Below, piece after piece: positions 1 to 9,757 of a DNA stretch of 64,000 nt. Position 1 is the stretch's first letter. The number at the start of each line of letters is the position of its first letter. The notes beneath the pieces were generated by a model that saw only the letters and a program-made list of their open reading frames with translations, searched no databases and had not been told where the DNA came from. The translations under genes were made by a program, and so were the position numbers. The DNA comes from Acaryochloris sp. CCMEE 5410. GTDB lineage: Bacteria > Cyanobacteriota > Cyanobacteriia > Thermosynechococcales > Thermosynechococcaceae. The stretch covers positions 1,178,001 to 1,242,000 of the forward strand of contig NZ_AFEJ02000001.1 in assembly GCF_000238775.2 (NCBI RefSeq), given 5' to 3'.

Positions 1-171
1 ATTTGCTTGCTTGAACTACTCTTTCCTTATTCAACTTAGACAAAGTCTGAGCAAAGAGTCCTCACCCAGCAAAACGTCAGGCGAACCAATCCACCTCAAG
101 TGCCCCTTTGCCACTGATGGAATGCTTCGTTCTCCTATCTCAGGAGATCGTCATTTTCGGTACTTGTCCTG

Positions 172-660
172 GTGGAGCCGATGGAATCCTCTTCGTTACC
201 CCATAACCAAAATATTGTCCTATCGAATAGCGGCTTAACTCCCCAGAAGCGACGCCCTTTAGTCTTAGTGATTGAAGATGATCCAGATAATCTTCTGTTG
301 CTATATCACTTAGTCACAAGCCTGGGATGTGATGTCTTGCTAGCAAAGGGGGGGAAAGTGGGTCTAACCATGGTCAAAGAATCCTTGCCAGATCTAATCT
401 TGCTCGATATCGTCATGCCTCATTTGAGTGGGTTTGACGTTCTCCAGCACCTGAGGAAACTGCCCCAAGCTGAATCTGTACCTGTTGTTGCAGTTACGGG
501 CTTGGCAACTTCGGAAGAGAAACAACAGTTGTTACAGGCAGGCTGTTGTGGCTATCTGTGTAAGCCCTATCTGATTGAATCGTTAGAAAATCTCATTTGC
601 CAGCATGCCTCCCTTCACCCCCCATTGACTAAACCCTTGAATTTTCCGATTGGAGCATAA
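172..660 (+). CDS. Stand-alone response regulator receiver protein
   Basis: A 162-aa protein that is almost entirely one CheY-like receiver domain (about residues 29-145). The acidic pocket is visible as E35-D36-D37, the phospho-acceptor Asp is D79 in LLDIVMP, the switch Thr is T109 in VTG, and the conserved Lys is K131 in CKPY. There is no DNA-binding or enzymatic output domain, so it probably relays phosphate or acts by protein contact. A GGTGGAG motif lies just before the ATG; a second ATG three codons on is also possible. No partner kinase is adjacent. The domain call is firm; the signalling partner is unknown. Confidence 0.88.
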   Translation: MEPMESSSLPHNQNIVLSNSGLTPQKRRPLVLVIEDDPDNLLLLYHLVTSLGCDVLLAKGGKVGLTMVKESLPDLILLDIVMPHLSGFDVLQHLRKLPQAESVPVVAVTGLATSEEKQQLLQAGCCGYLCKPYLIESLENLICQHASLHPPLTKPLNFPIGA

Positions 661-678
661 TTTTCAGAGTTGGCGCAT

Positions 679-1059
679 TTATGACGTGCTCCGCACCATT
701 GGCGTCTTCTCTAGCATGGCAATAATGCCAGTGAGTCCAGACTCCAAAGTGACATCGCTGAGCAAATCAGTCACATTAACGCCTGAGACTTCTTCCACGA
801 GGCTTTTTAGCTTCGGTTTCATAAAATCATCTAGATTCGTCCGAACTTCTTCAGCTAAGTCCTCTTGCCCCCCCTGAGCCAAAATTTGTTCGGGCGGGGT
901 TAAGGAATCTTCCAAGATGATGATCCATTTCTCGTCACAGAGCTGGCAGCTCACTTTGCTCGGTTGTTGACCTAATTGATTGCGATATAACGCCAGTACT
1001 TTCTGAGAAAGAGAACGTTCTAGCTGCCCTTTGGTGGGAGTGTCTGATGCCATTGCCAA
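679..1059 (-). CDS. DUF2294-like protein
   Basis: A 126-aa soluble protein convergent with the receiver gene (19 bp between stops). It resembles the DUF2294 family, small proteins of unknown biochemical role. Visible features are the N-terminal helix ending in LALYRNQLGQQP, a short beta segment with CQLCDEKWIIILED, and a C-terminal section (VSGVNVTDLLSDVTLESGLTG) typical of the family. Length fits the family, so it looks complete. No signal peptide or membrane segment is seen. The family assignment is from recognition of the pattern; function is not known. Confidence 0.72.
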   Translation of the reverse strand: MAMASDTPTKGQLERSLSQKVLALYRNQLGQQPSKVSCQLCDEKWIIILEDSLTPPEQILAQGGQEDLAEEVRTNLDDFMKPKLKSLVEEVSGVNVTDLLSDVTLESGLTGIIAMLEKTPMVRSTS

Positions 1060-1255
1060 TATACCTCTAGAGCAGGTTGAGATTCAGACTATATCTAGTC
1101 CCGACCACACAGTCTTGTATAGATTGTAGAGATAACAGGAGCATTTGTATTCAGCTCTGGTTGAGGAGAAGATGGTTTTGGATGCTCGATTCTTGCAAGA
1201 TCGTTATCGACAGTTAAGAATACCCCTCTAACTCTCTACCGATAGTGTTTGAGTC

Positions 1256-1370
1256 AGTGGACGGGTTGATCAATGCAGTACATCACCAAAATAACTGGAA
1301 ATAAAAGAGTTCAGCCACAAGTATCGACGATAGACTTAACGCCACGGCTAAAATCCGGGAGGATCAATGA
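1256..1370 (+). pseudogene. Decayed csbD-like 5' region (relic)
   Basis: The gap 1060-1526 has no credible gene, but 1256-1370 aligns with the promoter-proximal part and first codons of the intact csbD-like gene (33393-33500). The ribosome-binding region (AAAAGAGTTCAGCC here, AAAGGAGTTTAGCC there) is followed by a stretch in which 24 of 28 bases match. The start ATG has become ACA and similarity fades after about ten codons. I read this as the remains of a duplicated csbD-like gene. The rest of the gap shows nothing recognisable. Confidence 0.6.
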
Positions 1371-2283
1371 TATTGAGCTACGGACTAATCTTTTGGGCTA
1401 ATGAGCTTTTGCTTTGTTATTGTTTAGCGTCTAGGTAGCGCTTAGTTTATGGGCTTTTACCGTCGCAGTAGGTGGGATAAGCTGATGCTAAAGACCCCAT
1501 TCAGTCAGCTTGAAAGCTGAGATCCCTTGGCGTTAGAGAATTCCCATCCTCAGCAGATTATTTGGGCTGGAACAGCACTACCCAACCCGCATGTTCCGGC
1601 TCAATCCAATTTTGGTGTTTGTGTTGAGGGGAATCGAATTGTCGCTGCTGGGTTACATCAGGAACTAACGGACCGTTATCCTGATACTCCACAAACGGGT
1701 GGTGATCACCTCCTGCTGATGCCAGCACTGGTGAATAGTCATGACCATGGTCGTGCCATTGGCACAGGATCCTTTGGAATCGCCGATGACTTACTCGAAA
1801 TTTGGTTGCTCCAGTTAGGGGCTCAGCCCGCCCTTGATCCCTATCTTGCAGCAGCCTTTGATGGGCTACAGCTATTGAAATCTGGAGTAGGGACTGTCTC
1901 CCACAGCCACAATCCCCGTAACTGGCAAACCCTAGAAACTGAGGCAAATCAGACGATTCAAGGCTATCGAGATGTGGGCATTCGAGTTGCCTTCCATCCC
2001 CCTATTGTCGATCAAAACCCTATTGCCTATGACTCAGAAGCTTTTCACCGACATTTACCGGCAAACCTACGATCTTTGATCGAGCCAACCGATGCTTCCT
2101 CGGTTTTATCTACTCAAGATTATTTTTGTTTATGCCACAACCTCTACAATCGTTTTCACGATGATCAGCAGCATACTGTTCAAATCCATGTCAGCCCTGC
2201 AGGTGGGCAATGGTGTAGCGATCCATTACTTCTGGAAGCAGTTGAATTTGCCCAACAGCACCAAACTCGGGTGCAAATGCATC

Positions 2284-3768
2284 GGGCGTAGCTAATGGAT
2301 CGGGGATGCCTTAGACTTCGGAATGGTTACCCCTGGGAATAGGGAGTCAAACCGTTGATTGACCCAGGCAAGCCGCAGCATGAGTAGATGATTGAAACCA
2401 TCCTCACTCCAGCGCATACCAACCCCCTTAAAGCGCTGTTGAATCAGCCACTTACAAGCACTTTCGACCATTCCTGACCCCAGCGGTATCTGTAGTTGTT
2501 CAAAGTGGCGATATTGGATGTGTCGCAGATGGCGCTGGAAATAAGCCTGTACCTGGAGCAACGTCGTAAAAGATTTGCCCGTAAACAATTGTGAGTGAAT
2601 CAACATCGTCAAGGACCGCAATACTAATAGGTGTTGCCCATGTCGCAATTGGTGTCGCCAGCGCCGAAACCAGGCTTGGGCTTGAGCAGAGCGAGCATCC
2701 CCAAACATCGCTTTGTTGCTCGTGCAAGATGGCCTGCTGCATGAAAGAAATCGAGAACTGCCACAGCACAGTGAGAGAACAAGGTGCGGTAGACTCGCCA
2801 GAAGCCTCGCCCCCCATCACTCAACCAGATGACGCTTGGGGCCGATTCAAAGTCTTGTTTGCGGGCTTCGAGGTGCAGTAAGGGGATGAACTGGTCGATA
2901 TCGCCCAATACTGCCACCAGTCTTCGACGTAGTAGTTGGGGGACACGCTTTTGTGCTCGGGTGCCCCGTGTTCCTAGGCGGGCTAAGATAGCAACTTTGA
3001 CTTCTCGCCACTGGATTTTTCCCTTGGGGGTTTTCGGGGTGGGGCGAAAGGGCACCATCACACCGTCAGCAGCAATGGCCAAAGGTAGAGCAGACAACAC
3101 CTCTGAAATCGCTTCACAAGGAGTCTGGTCACCTGAGGCTTGAGCTTTGAGTTGAGTCTCTAGCTCCTGATAAGCTTTGTTGCCCATGACTTGCACCCAA
3201 CTCCACAAGCTTGATGAGCTGACGGATAAACCACTCCACTGACTCAGCATCCAACTGGCCAGTTCATAGGGCATAAATAGACTTAACAAGCAGCCTAGAC
3301 GCACCAGTTCTTTACTGCTGTGCTGGTAAGAGGTAATCCCAATGGATTGGTCCAGAGGAGCTGATAGACTACCTGGACACCCTTTTGGACAACGACCCAC
3401 CCGTCGCTTTCAGTAAATATTTCCCACCAGTGTCTGCATCTGACGAGATTCCCATCCCTTCGAGTGCAAGCGGGTTCCGCAGGTGCTACACCTAGGCCAT
3501 TCAAATACTGTTTTTGCTCGCCGTGAGAGTTCATCCTCCAGAAGCCATCGAGCCAAATACAAACCCATTTGCAGAACGATATAAACCATCTGACTCAGGC
3601 TGGGTGATTCTTTGAGTGCTTCGACCTGTTCTAGAAATTCGTGATGCTCTAGTACGGTTGGCAATTGCGATGTTAGGCTCATGACAAGTTTTTGATTCGG
3701 GTACAGGATCTATTGTCCTTGACCCGTTTTTCTTTGAGCCATACATCCCCGATTCTGTGCTTACGCCC
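2284..3768 (-). mobile_element. ISKra4-family-like insertion sequence, 1485 bp
   Basis: The ends are imperfect inverted repeats: the left begins GGGCGTAGCTAATGGATCGG and the inverted right end begins GGGCGTAAGCACAGAATCGG. The flanking octamer AATGCATC is present on both sides (2276-2283 and 3769-3776) and is the target-site duplication. Removing the element and one octamer restores the amidohydrolase frame. The element carries a single transposase gene on the minus strand, now broken. Family is assigned from the transposase. Confidence 0.88.
2292..3682 (-). pseudogene. ISKra4-like transposase, broken by a TGA and a frameshift
   Basis: Reading from 3682 leftward, the N-terminal part has a Cys-pair cluster (CSTCG, then CPKGC) and runs into an in-frame TGA at 3412-3410, after which the same frame continues as KRRVGRCPKGC; a Trp codon was probably lost. 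The middle part carries IAADGVMVPFRP (first Asp) and WLSDGGRGFW (second Asp). At the TTT run 2712-2714 (AAA on the coding strand) the frame shifts, and the rest, with LGSGMVESACKW (the acidic third residue), lies in another frame. Motifs and order match ISKra4-family DDE transposases. The TGA makes it inactive even if the shift were a recoding site. Confidence 0.85.
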
Positions 3769-4643
3769 AATGCATCTCTTGGAGACTTGCTATCAACGAC
3801 AATATGCCTACCGTCGTTGGGGGAAAAGTTTTGTCCAACATCTAGATGAAATAGGTGTGCTCGGTCCCTGGTTGACTTGTGCCCATATGGTTTGGGTAGA
3901 CGAAGCGGATTTAGCCCTCTTAGCAGAACGAGGAGTTGGCATCGCCCATAACCCCAGCAGTAATTTGCGACTCAGGAGCGGCATCGCCCCCATCGCAGCG
4001 ATGAGCCAGGCCGGGATTACCCTAGGGATTGGTTTAGATGGCCATGGCTTAGATGATGATCAAGATTATCTGCGGGAAATGAGATTGGCTTGGACCCTGG
4101 GCAATCAACCCAGAGCGTCCTCGCCCAGCCTAGAAGCACAGACCATTTGGCAGATGGGCACCGTAGGCGGCAGACGGATTACGTTAGGGGAGGATATTCC
4201 CCTTGGCTGCTTGGCCAAGAACGAAATGGCAGATCTCGTGCTCGTTGATTGGGGAGCCATTCAAGGCATGTGGCTCTTGCCAGCCCCTGATGGACTGCTT
4301 CGTAGAGCAACCCGTCAACATGTTAAGCATGTCATGGTGAATGGAGACTGGGTGATTTGGGATGGGCAATCCAGTCAAATAAACGAAGGAGAAATCATTG
4401 CTCGCTTGCAGGAACAGCTTGGGCAGCAGAATATCGCTGAATTAGAGGGGCAAGCCAAGGATAGCCGTTCTCTAGCTCACTATCTGCGGAGTTTCTATGC
4501 TGAGTGGGATAACCAATAAAAATTTAATTCTAAGGGTGTATTTGCTCAGTCCCTATCTCCTATTCAAATCCAATAAAAGTGAATCGAGTTTTACTCTGGA
4601 CTCCCGTCAGAGTCAGGTAAGAAGTGGCCTATAGCTGTATTCA

Positions 4644-6875
4644 TCACTGAGCAACAAGGCTCAACCGTTGATCGAGCAAGGTATATCGCTGCTTATCCTT
4701 CACCTGCCGAATCGCCATGCTTATTGCATTTTTGGGACCCACTAGAATCGCCAGTTTCTTAGCCCTTGTCAAACCCGTATAAAGTAGATTGCGGCTCAGC
4801 ATAATGTAATGCTGCATATACATAGGCAAGATTACAACGGGATATTCCGACCCTTGGCTCTTATGAATCGTGACGGCCCAGGCTAACCCGATTTCATTTA
4901 AGTCAGTCAAATCATAGGAAACAGACCGCTCTGCATACCGAACCGTCACGGCGACCTCTTCCAGATTGATCGCCTCAATCACCCCCATATCGCCATTGAA
5001 AACCTCGCGGTTGTAATCATTGACCTGCTGAAGTACGCGGTCACCCACCCTAAGAATGAGTCCCCCTCGGGTTAACTCAGCCTTATTCGGACTAGGGGGA
5101 TTAATCAACGCTTGCAGGATTTGGTTCAGCTTGCGAGTTCCCACCTCCCCTCTCGTCATAGGACAAAGGACCTGCACATCTCGTGCCGCCACATATCCCA
5201 ATTGCGGAATCAGATCGTTGATGAGTTCTTGGATGGCCTGCTGCCCCTGCTCCGGCTCAGGTGCCCCCAGCCAGAGACAATCCGTCTTGGGCGCAGGGCT
5301 GACAGATTCTAGATGAGGGAACTTACCTTGGTTAATCTGATGGGCATTTTGAATAATTTGACTGGCTTGAGCTTGGCGAAAAACCTCCGTTAGTTCCATG
5401 ACGGGAATCCGCTGGGCGGTAATCAGATCCAGCAGCACATTCCCAGGACCGACACTGGGTAGCTGATCCGTATCCCCCACAAGCAACAGTTGGGCGTTGG
5501 TATCAATGGCTTTAATCAAAGAATTAGCGAGGAACAGATCCAACATGGATGCCTCATCAATCACCACTGCATCAGCAGGAATGGGGTAGTCTACATCCCG
5601 CTGAAACTTCATGGTTTTAGGATCAAACTCTAAGAGGCGATGGATGGTTTTGGCTTCGTGGCCCGTGACTTCGCTCAGTCGCTGCGCGGCTCGTCCGGTG
5701 GGAGAGGCCAGTACGATTTCTTTCCCCATTGCTTTCCAGAGGGCGACAATGGTTCGGGTGGTGAAGGTTTTGCCTGTTCCAGGTCCACCCGTGAGGATCA
5801 CGACTCGCTGGCTAGCGGCCAACTCTACGGCCTGCTGCTGTTGTTCCGAGAGATTAACCCCCGTTTGGGCCATAAACCGATCGAGCCAACGGCGGACTCG
5901 CCCCTGATCGACTTCCAGGGGATTAGCGAGTAATTGGAGTAATCGGCGGGAGAGATGAAACTCTGCTCGAAAGAAGGGAGGGGCATAACACAGCAGTTCC
6001 GTTGCATCCTCCCGTTCAACCTGTTCAACAATCAGCTGAGCGTCCGCAACCATGGCATGAATCAGATATTCCACTTGATCGGGCTTGGGTTGATACTCCG
6101 GGAGGGCCAATCGCTTGACGGCCCGTTCGATCAGCTCCGGTTGAGGTAGATAGCAATGCCCTTCATCGGCGGACTCGCTGAGGACATGTAAGAGGCCACT
6201 GCGATAGCGATACTCCGAGTGGGGAGGGATGCCCAAACTACGGGCAATTTGATCGGCAGTGATAAAGCCAATGCCATAGACATCCGTTGCCAGTCGATAG
6301 GGGTTCTGGGTGACGATGTCGATGGCTTCGTCACCATACTGCTTAAAAATTTTGACGGCATAAGTAGTGGAGACGCCATGGCCCTGGAGAAAGACCATCA
6401 CCTCTTTGATGGTTTTCTGGCTATCCCAAGCGGTCTGAATTAATTTGACTCGCTTTTTAGCGATGCCAGGAACTTCAGCTAGGCGCTCAATCTGGTTCTC
6501 AATAATATCCAGGGTCTCTAGGCCAAAATGAGCGACGATGCGCTTGGCGGTGACCGGACCAACGCCCTTGATTAAGCCACTCCCGAGGTATTTTTCAATC
6601 CCCGTCAGGGTAGCGGGTTTCGTTTCTTGATATTGTTTGACTTGAAATTGAGCGCCGTATTTAGGATGGTCCCGCCAAATCCCTTGGACTTGCAGGGTTT
6701 GGCCCGCTTGGATATTGGCAAAGCTACCCACAATCGTGATTAACTCACGGGTTCTAGGAGCTTTGAAGCGGGCCACGGTATATCCCGATTCGTCGGAATG
6801 ATAGGTTAGCCGCTCTACGACCCCTTGTAACTGTTCGGTCGGGGGATGAGTAGGATGGGCGGCCTCGTAGGACAT
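4644..6875 (-). CDS. recD2: RecD2-type SF1B DNA helicase
   Basis: A 743-aa protein with the full RecD2 layout: an N-terminal OB-like region (about 15-85), helix-hairpin-helix segments (LIKGVGPVTAKRI near 101-113 and the AEVPGIAKKRV region near 133-143), then the SF1 motor. Walker A is GGPGTGKT (363-370), motif II is VVIDEASM (437-444), followed by GDTDQLPSVGPG, TEVFRQ, TIHKSQGSEYP and YTGLTRAKK. RecD2 is an ATP-driven 5'-3' helicase found in bacteria without RecBC partners and acts in recombination and repair. recA lies about 1.4 kb away on the same strand but with VOC genes between. Length is normal and no key motif is missing. Confidence 0.95.
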   Translation of the reverse strand: MSYEAAHPTHPPTEQLQGVVERLTYHSDESGYTVARFKAPRTRELITIVGSFANIQAGQTLQVQGIWRDHPKYGAQFQVKQYQETKPATLTGIEKYLGSGLIKGVGPVTAKRIVAHFGLETLDIIENQIERLAEVPGIAKKRVKLIQTAWDSQKTIKEVMVFLQGHGVSTTYAVKIFKQYGDEAIDIVTQNPYRLATDVYGIGFITADQIARSLGIPPHSEYRYRSGLLHVLSESADEGHCYLPQPELIERAVKRLALPEYQPKPDQVEYLIHAMVADAQLIVEQVEREDATELLCYAPPFFRAEFHLSRRLLQLLANPLEVDQGRVRRWLDRFMAQTGVNLSEQQQQAVELAASQRVVILTGGPGTGKTFTTRTIVALWKAMGKEIVLASPTGRAAQRLSEVTGHEAKTIHRLLEFDPKTMKFQRDVDYPIPADAVVIDEASMLDLFLANSLIKAIDTNAQLLLVGDTDQLPSVGPGNVLLDLITAQRIPVMELTEVFRQAQASQIIQNAHQINQGKFPHLESVSPAPKTDCLWLGAPEPEQGQQAIQELINDLIPQLGYVAARDVQVLCPMTRGEVGTRKLNQILQALINPPSPNKAELTRGGLILRVGDRVLQQVNDYNREVFNGDMGVIEAINLEEVAVTVRYAERSVSYDLTDLNEIGLAWAVTIHKSQGSEYPVVILPMYMQHYIMLSRNLLYTGLTRAKKLAILVGPKNAISMAIRQVKDKQRYTLLDQRLSLVAQ

Positions 6876-6903
6876 AATTCAAACATGCTGACGTGCTAAG
6901 AGT

Positions 6904-7680
6904 TTAACGGGCCAGCTCAAATAAGTAGGAATGGGCACCGGTTGGATCTTCCATACAGGCGAAAAATCCCGTACCCGGTATTTCCGTTTTGGGCACCACA
7001 ATCTTTCCACCTAAGGATTGGACCTTATTTGACCACTGATCCACTGAGTTGACGGAAAAGTAGTTCATCCAAACGGGGGGCATCTGGGGCACATCTGGTG
7101 GTCGTTTCATAATCCCACCCACATCCTCACCATTCACCTTGGCGATGTAATAGTCTCCACCGTTCATAGGCATAGGAGCGGAAAACTGCCAACCAAAGAG
7201 TTCGGAGTAGAAGGGCAAAGCGGGAGTCGGATCATCGACTAGAAGTTCCATCCAGCAAACCTCTCCAGGACCATTGCCGATCATATTCAGATCGTCACTG
7301 TCCTGCTCTGGGGTGAAGACATGAAAAGCGGAGCCAACCGGATCATTGATCACCGCAGTGTGGCCCACGGATGGAATCTCAAAGGTAGGAACACTGACCT
7401 TACCCCCCAACTTTTCCGCCTGCTGACAGGCTTGCTCGACATTGGCAACGGTGATGTAGGCAATCCAGTGGCTAGGAAACGGAAAGTCGTTCTCGATGGG
7501 GACCGGATTAGCAAATCCACCTTTCCCCGCAGCGTAAATCGTGGCATTGTCATGGCCGGGAATTTCCATTTCACTCAACTGCCAATCAAAGAGCTGATGA
7601 TAAAACTCATTTGCTTTTGGCACATCCTTTGTCATTAAACTCCACCAGCAAAAACTGCCGATTTGATCCTGTAAACCCAT
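6904..7680 (-). CDS. Two-domain VOC (glyoxalase/dioxygenase fold) protein
   Basis: A 258-aa protein made of two tandem VOC domains. The first (about 5-120) has FCWWSLMTKDVPKANEFYHQLFDW and ends with DPVGSAFHVFTP; the second (about 132-255) has VCWMELLVDDPTPALPFYSELFGW and ends with EDPTGAHSYLFEL. The pattern, with metal-ligand positions near the start and end of each module, is that of the glyoxalase/bleomycin-resistance superfamily, where paired modules form one active site. A clear AGGAG lies 7 nt before the ATG. Substrate cannot be inferred. It neighbours a second, single-domain VOC gene on the same strand. Confidence 0.9.
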   Translation of the reverse strand: MGLQDQIGSFCWWSLMTKDVPKANEFYHQLFDWQLSEMEIPGHDNATIYAAGKGGFANPVPIENDFPFPSHWIAYITVANVEQACQQAEKLGGKVSVPTFEIPSVGHTAVINDPVGSAFHVFTPEQDSDDLNMIGNGPGEVCWMELLVDDPTPALPFYSELFGWQFSAPMPMNGGDYYIAKVNGEDVGGIMKRPPDVPQMPPVWMNYFSVNSVDQWSNKVQSLGGKIVVPKTEIPGTGFFACMEDPTGAHSYLFELAR

Positions 7681-7832
7681 GGCTGTCTCCTTTTGCTTTT
7701 AAGCAGTAGTCAGTCGTATGCGGAATTACTGTGGTTTAGTTGTGCGATTGCGGATAATAGCTGCCGCAGATTAAGCCGAAATGATGCTGCCTCTGCGACC
7801 AGCCGCAGTTAATTGATAATGCCTTCAACCTT

Positions 7833-8213
7833 TTATGGAGAAGGCATATGAAAAACATTGAGTTTGTTGCCATCTAGATCCCGGAAGTAGCCCGCATAGA
7901 ATCCTTCTATGTCGTCTCTTGGCCCGGCTGGACCTTCATCTTGGGCACCCAGCTCAATGGCCTTTTTGTAGACCTCATCTACTTTGTCATTGCTATCTAC
8001 CATGAGGGCAATCATGACGCCATTGCCAACGGTGGCAGGCTCGCCATTGAAGGGTTTGGTTACACAGACGCTGGGCTGATCGGGTCCCGTACTCCAGGCA
8101 ATAAAACTTTCGAACTCCATAAACCTGCTGCCGCCAAGCACCTCGAAAAGAGAATCATAAAACTGGGCTGCTTTAGCAATATCGTTTGTACCTAAAGTCA
8201 CATATCCAATCAT
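7833..8213 (-). CDS. Single-domain VOC (glyoxalase-like) protein
   Basis: A 126-aa VOC protein: MIGYVTLGTNDIAKAAQFYDSLFEVLGG forms the first beta-alpha unit and the end has GFYAGYFRDLDGNKLNVFHM, the usual closing strand of glyoxalase-like proteins. GAGGA sits 7 nt upstream of the ATG. The type often functions as a homodimer, and members include glyoxalase I-like enzymes and antibiotic-binding proteins; which applies here cannot be told. About 150 bp separates it from the two-domain VOC gene, so co-transcription is possible. Confidence 0.9.
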   Translation of the reverse strand: MIGYVTLGTNDIAKAAQFYDSLFEVLGGSRFMEFESFIAWSTGPDQPSVCVTKPFNGEPATVGNGVMIALMVDSNDKVDEVYKKAIELGAQDEGPAGPRDDIEGFYAGYFRDLDGNKLNVFHMPSP

Positions 8214-8291
8214 TGAATATTCCTCAATGTTAAGAACCAGGTCGGATAAATTAAGCAGTCGAAATGATAGTGGATGGAGATTAAGCCGGTA

Positions 8292-9350
8292 TTATGCGGC
8301 CTCTTCTTCCTCGACTTCCACCGCCGTGATTGAATTGGCAGAGACTTCAGCCCCTAGCTCCAATTTCTGGCGGACTTGTTGCTCGATACTTTCAGCGAAT
8401 TCAGGATTATCGATAAAGTACTGAATCGTGTTTTCTCGGCCCTGGCCAATATTGTTGCCGTCGTAGCTATACCAAGCCCCTTTGCGGACGATCACATCTG
8501 TTTCCTCGGCCATATCGACCAGGCACCCAACTGTAGAAATGCCTTGGCCGAACAGAATGTCAAACTCGGCAATCCGAAACGGAGGAGCCACTTTGTTCTT
8601 GGCGACTTTGACTTTGGCCCGAATCCCAAACATATCCGTGCCTTTTTTCAGAGTTTGAATGCGACGGATATCGAGGCGAACGGAAGCATAGAATTTGAGG
8701 GCGTTTCCGCCTGTGGTGACTTCAGGGCTACCGTAGGTCACGCCAATCTTCTGGCGAAGCTGGTTGAGGAAGATTACGGTACTACCAGACTTAGAAATAT
8801 TGCTGGTGATTTTTCTCAGGGCTTGGCTCATTAACCGGGCTTGGAGGCCCATGTGGGAATCGCCCATATCCCCTTCGATTTCAGCACGGGGGGTGAGGGC
8901 AGCCACGGAATCCACCACCACGAGATCAACGGCACTGGAACGCACCAGTTGATCGACGACTTCCAGGGCCATCTCCCCAGAATCTGGTTGGCAAACCAGG
9001 AGTTCGGATACATCTACACCTAAAGCAGCGGCATAGACGGGATCGAGGGCATGTTCAGCATCGACAAAGGCGGCGACTCCCCCTGTTTTTTGAATCTCTG
9101 CGATCGCATGCAACGCTACAGTGGTTTTTCCAGAACTTTCAGGACCATAGATCTCAATCACTCGCCCTCTAGGTAATCCGCCCCCCAAGGCTAGATCCAG
9201 GGTCAAAGCCCCCGTCGAAATCGTTTCAATCTGCATCCGAGTGGCATCCCCAAGACGCATAATCGACCCTTTGCCAAAGGTGCGTTCCACATTTTTCATC
9301 ACCAAGTCCAGGGCTTTTTGCTTTTCGGAAGCGTCAGTATGGGTGGCCAT
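8292..9350 (-). CDS. recA: RecA recombinase
   Basis: A 352-aa RecA. Walker A is GPESSGKT (69-76), the Walker B region reads [17 protein letters not shown], and the L2 region is complete ([20 protein letters not shown]), with an acidic tail (VEVEEEEAA). It catalyses homologous strand exchange and stimulates LexA self-cleavage. I prefer the ATG at 9350 because GGAG lies 8 nt before it; an in-frame TTG 15 bp upstream would give a longer form. The upstream region holds a LexA-like box and two overlapping TATACT elements, consistent with SOS control. Confidence 0.98.
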   Translation of the reverse strand: MATHTDASEKQKALDLVMKNVERTFGKGSIMRLGDATRMQIETISTGALTLDLALGGGLPRGRVIEIYGPESSGKTTVALHAIAEIQKTGGVAAFVDAEHALDPVYAAALGVDVSELLVCQPDSGEMALEVVDQLVRSSAVDLVVVDSVAALTPRAEIEGDMGDSHMGLQARLMSQALRKITSNISKSGSTVIFLNQLRQKIGVTYGSPEVTTGGNALKFYASVRLDIRRIQTLKKGTDMFGIRAKVKVAKNKVAPPFRIAEFDILFGQGISTVGCLVDMAEETDVIVRKGAWYSYDGNNIGQGRENTIQYFIDNPEFAESIEQQVRQKLELGAEVSANSITAVEVEEEEAA

Positions 9351-9395
9351 GATCGGGATCTCCAAAAGGATAATTTGAGGTTGTTCGACTAGTAT

Positions 9396-9409
9396 AGTAT
9401 ACTTGTACT
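9396..9409 (-). promoter_or_regulatory. Probable LexA box upstream of recA
   Basis: On the minus strand this reads AGTACAAGTATACT, which fits the cyanobacterial LexA consensus RGTACNNNDGTWCB at all but one position (G to A). It is 45 bp upstream of the recA ATG and overlaps two TATACT -10-like hexamers, so a bound repressor would block the promoter. The lexA gene is not in the window. Binding is inferred from the match and position. Confidence 0.6.
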
Positions 9410-9467
9410 ATCCTTGTGTCAACAGGGCAAAAAAAGTTTCTTTTTTCCTCCTCGTAGGGAGGGTTAA

Positions 9468-9671
9468 ATGGCAATAGATTCTCTAACAGATTTAGTTGGA
9501 TTTCCCGGTGGATGGCTGGTAGGTGTCTCCTATGCCTTGGAATGGGGATATCAATGTTGGGTGATCACCCCTGAACAGCAGGTCCATACCGATGGTGAGT
9601 TCTATGAGAGTAATTTAGGGGCATTATCAGTAGGGCGCTTCTTGGTTGAACATTCCCTAGAAGTAGATTGA
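9468..9671 (+). CDS. Small conserved-type protein of unknown function
   Basis: A 67-aa protein divergent from recA. GGGAGG lies 6 nt before the ATG, a strong translation signal. The sequence has a glycine/aromatic N-terminal part (VGFPGGWLVGVSYALEWGYQCWV) and an acidic C-terminal part. There is no membrane segment, Cys motif or recognised domain. I do not recognise the family. The good ribosome-binding site and normal composition argue it is real. Confidence 0.6.
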   Translation: MAIDSLTDLVGFPGGWLVGVSYALEWGYQCWVITPEQQVHTDGEFYESNLGALSVGRFLVEHSLEVD

Positions 9672-9757
9672 GCCCCACCCACAACAGTCTATTTTTCACT
9701 GATGACAATTTAATTTTTATTGGCTATAGTACATTTGTTTTGCTCCTCCTAATCACC

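Larger units (their letters stand above)
1527..4519 (+). pseudogene. Amidohydrolase (TRZ/ATZ-type), interrupted by an IS
   Basis: Two coding pieces, 1527-2283 and 3777-4519, join in frame once the insertion (2284-3768) and one copy of its 8-bp target duplication are removed, giving 499 aa. The 5' piece has the metal-binding H-D-H of the amidohydrolase superfamily (NSHDHGR, about residue 71) and a later His strand (QIHVSPAGG). The 3' piece has HNPSSNLRLRSG and GIGLDGHGLDDDQD, which carries the conserved catalytic Asp. This matches the metal-dependent deaminase/chlorohydrolase group (TrzA/AtzA, cytosine-deaminase-like), which hydrolyses amino or chloro groups on N-heterocycles; the substrate cannot be told. 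The apparent start is TTG at 1527. As it stands the first half ends within one codon of the insertion, so the enzyme should be inactive. Confidence 0.85.

Noticed and set aside
11-238. 75-codon open frame at the window start
   Set aside because: No ribosome-binding site or family resemblance, and it overlaps the start of the better-supported receiver gene in another frame.
650-877. Plus-strand frame antisense to the DUF2294-like gene
   Set aside because: The opposite strand carries the recognisable conserved protein.
9668-9757. N-terminal extension of the 144-aa protein from a TTG start
   Set aside because: It overlaps the previous gene's stop and adds an atypical hydrophobic stretch; the ATG at 9758 is simpler.
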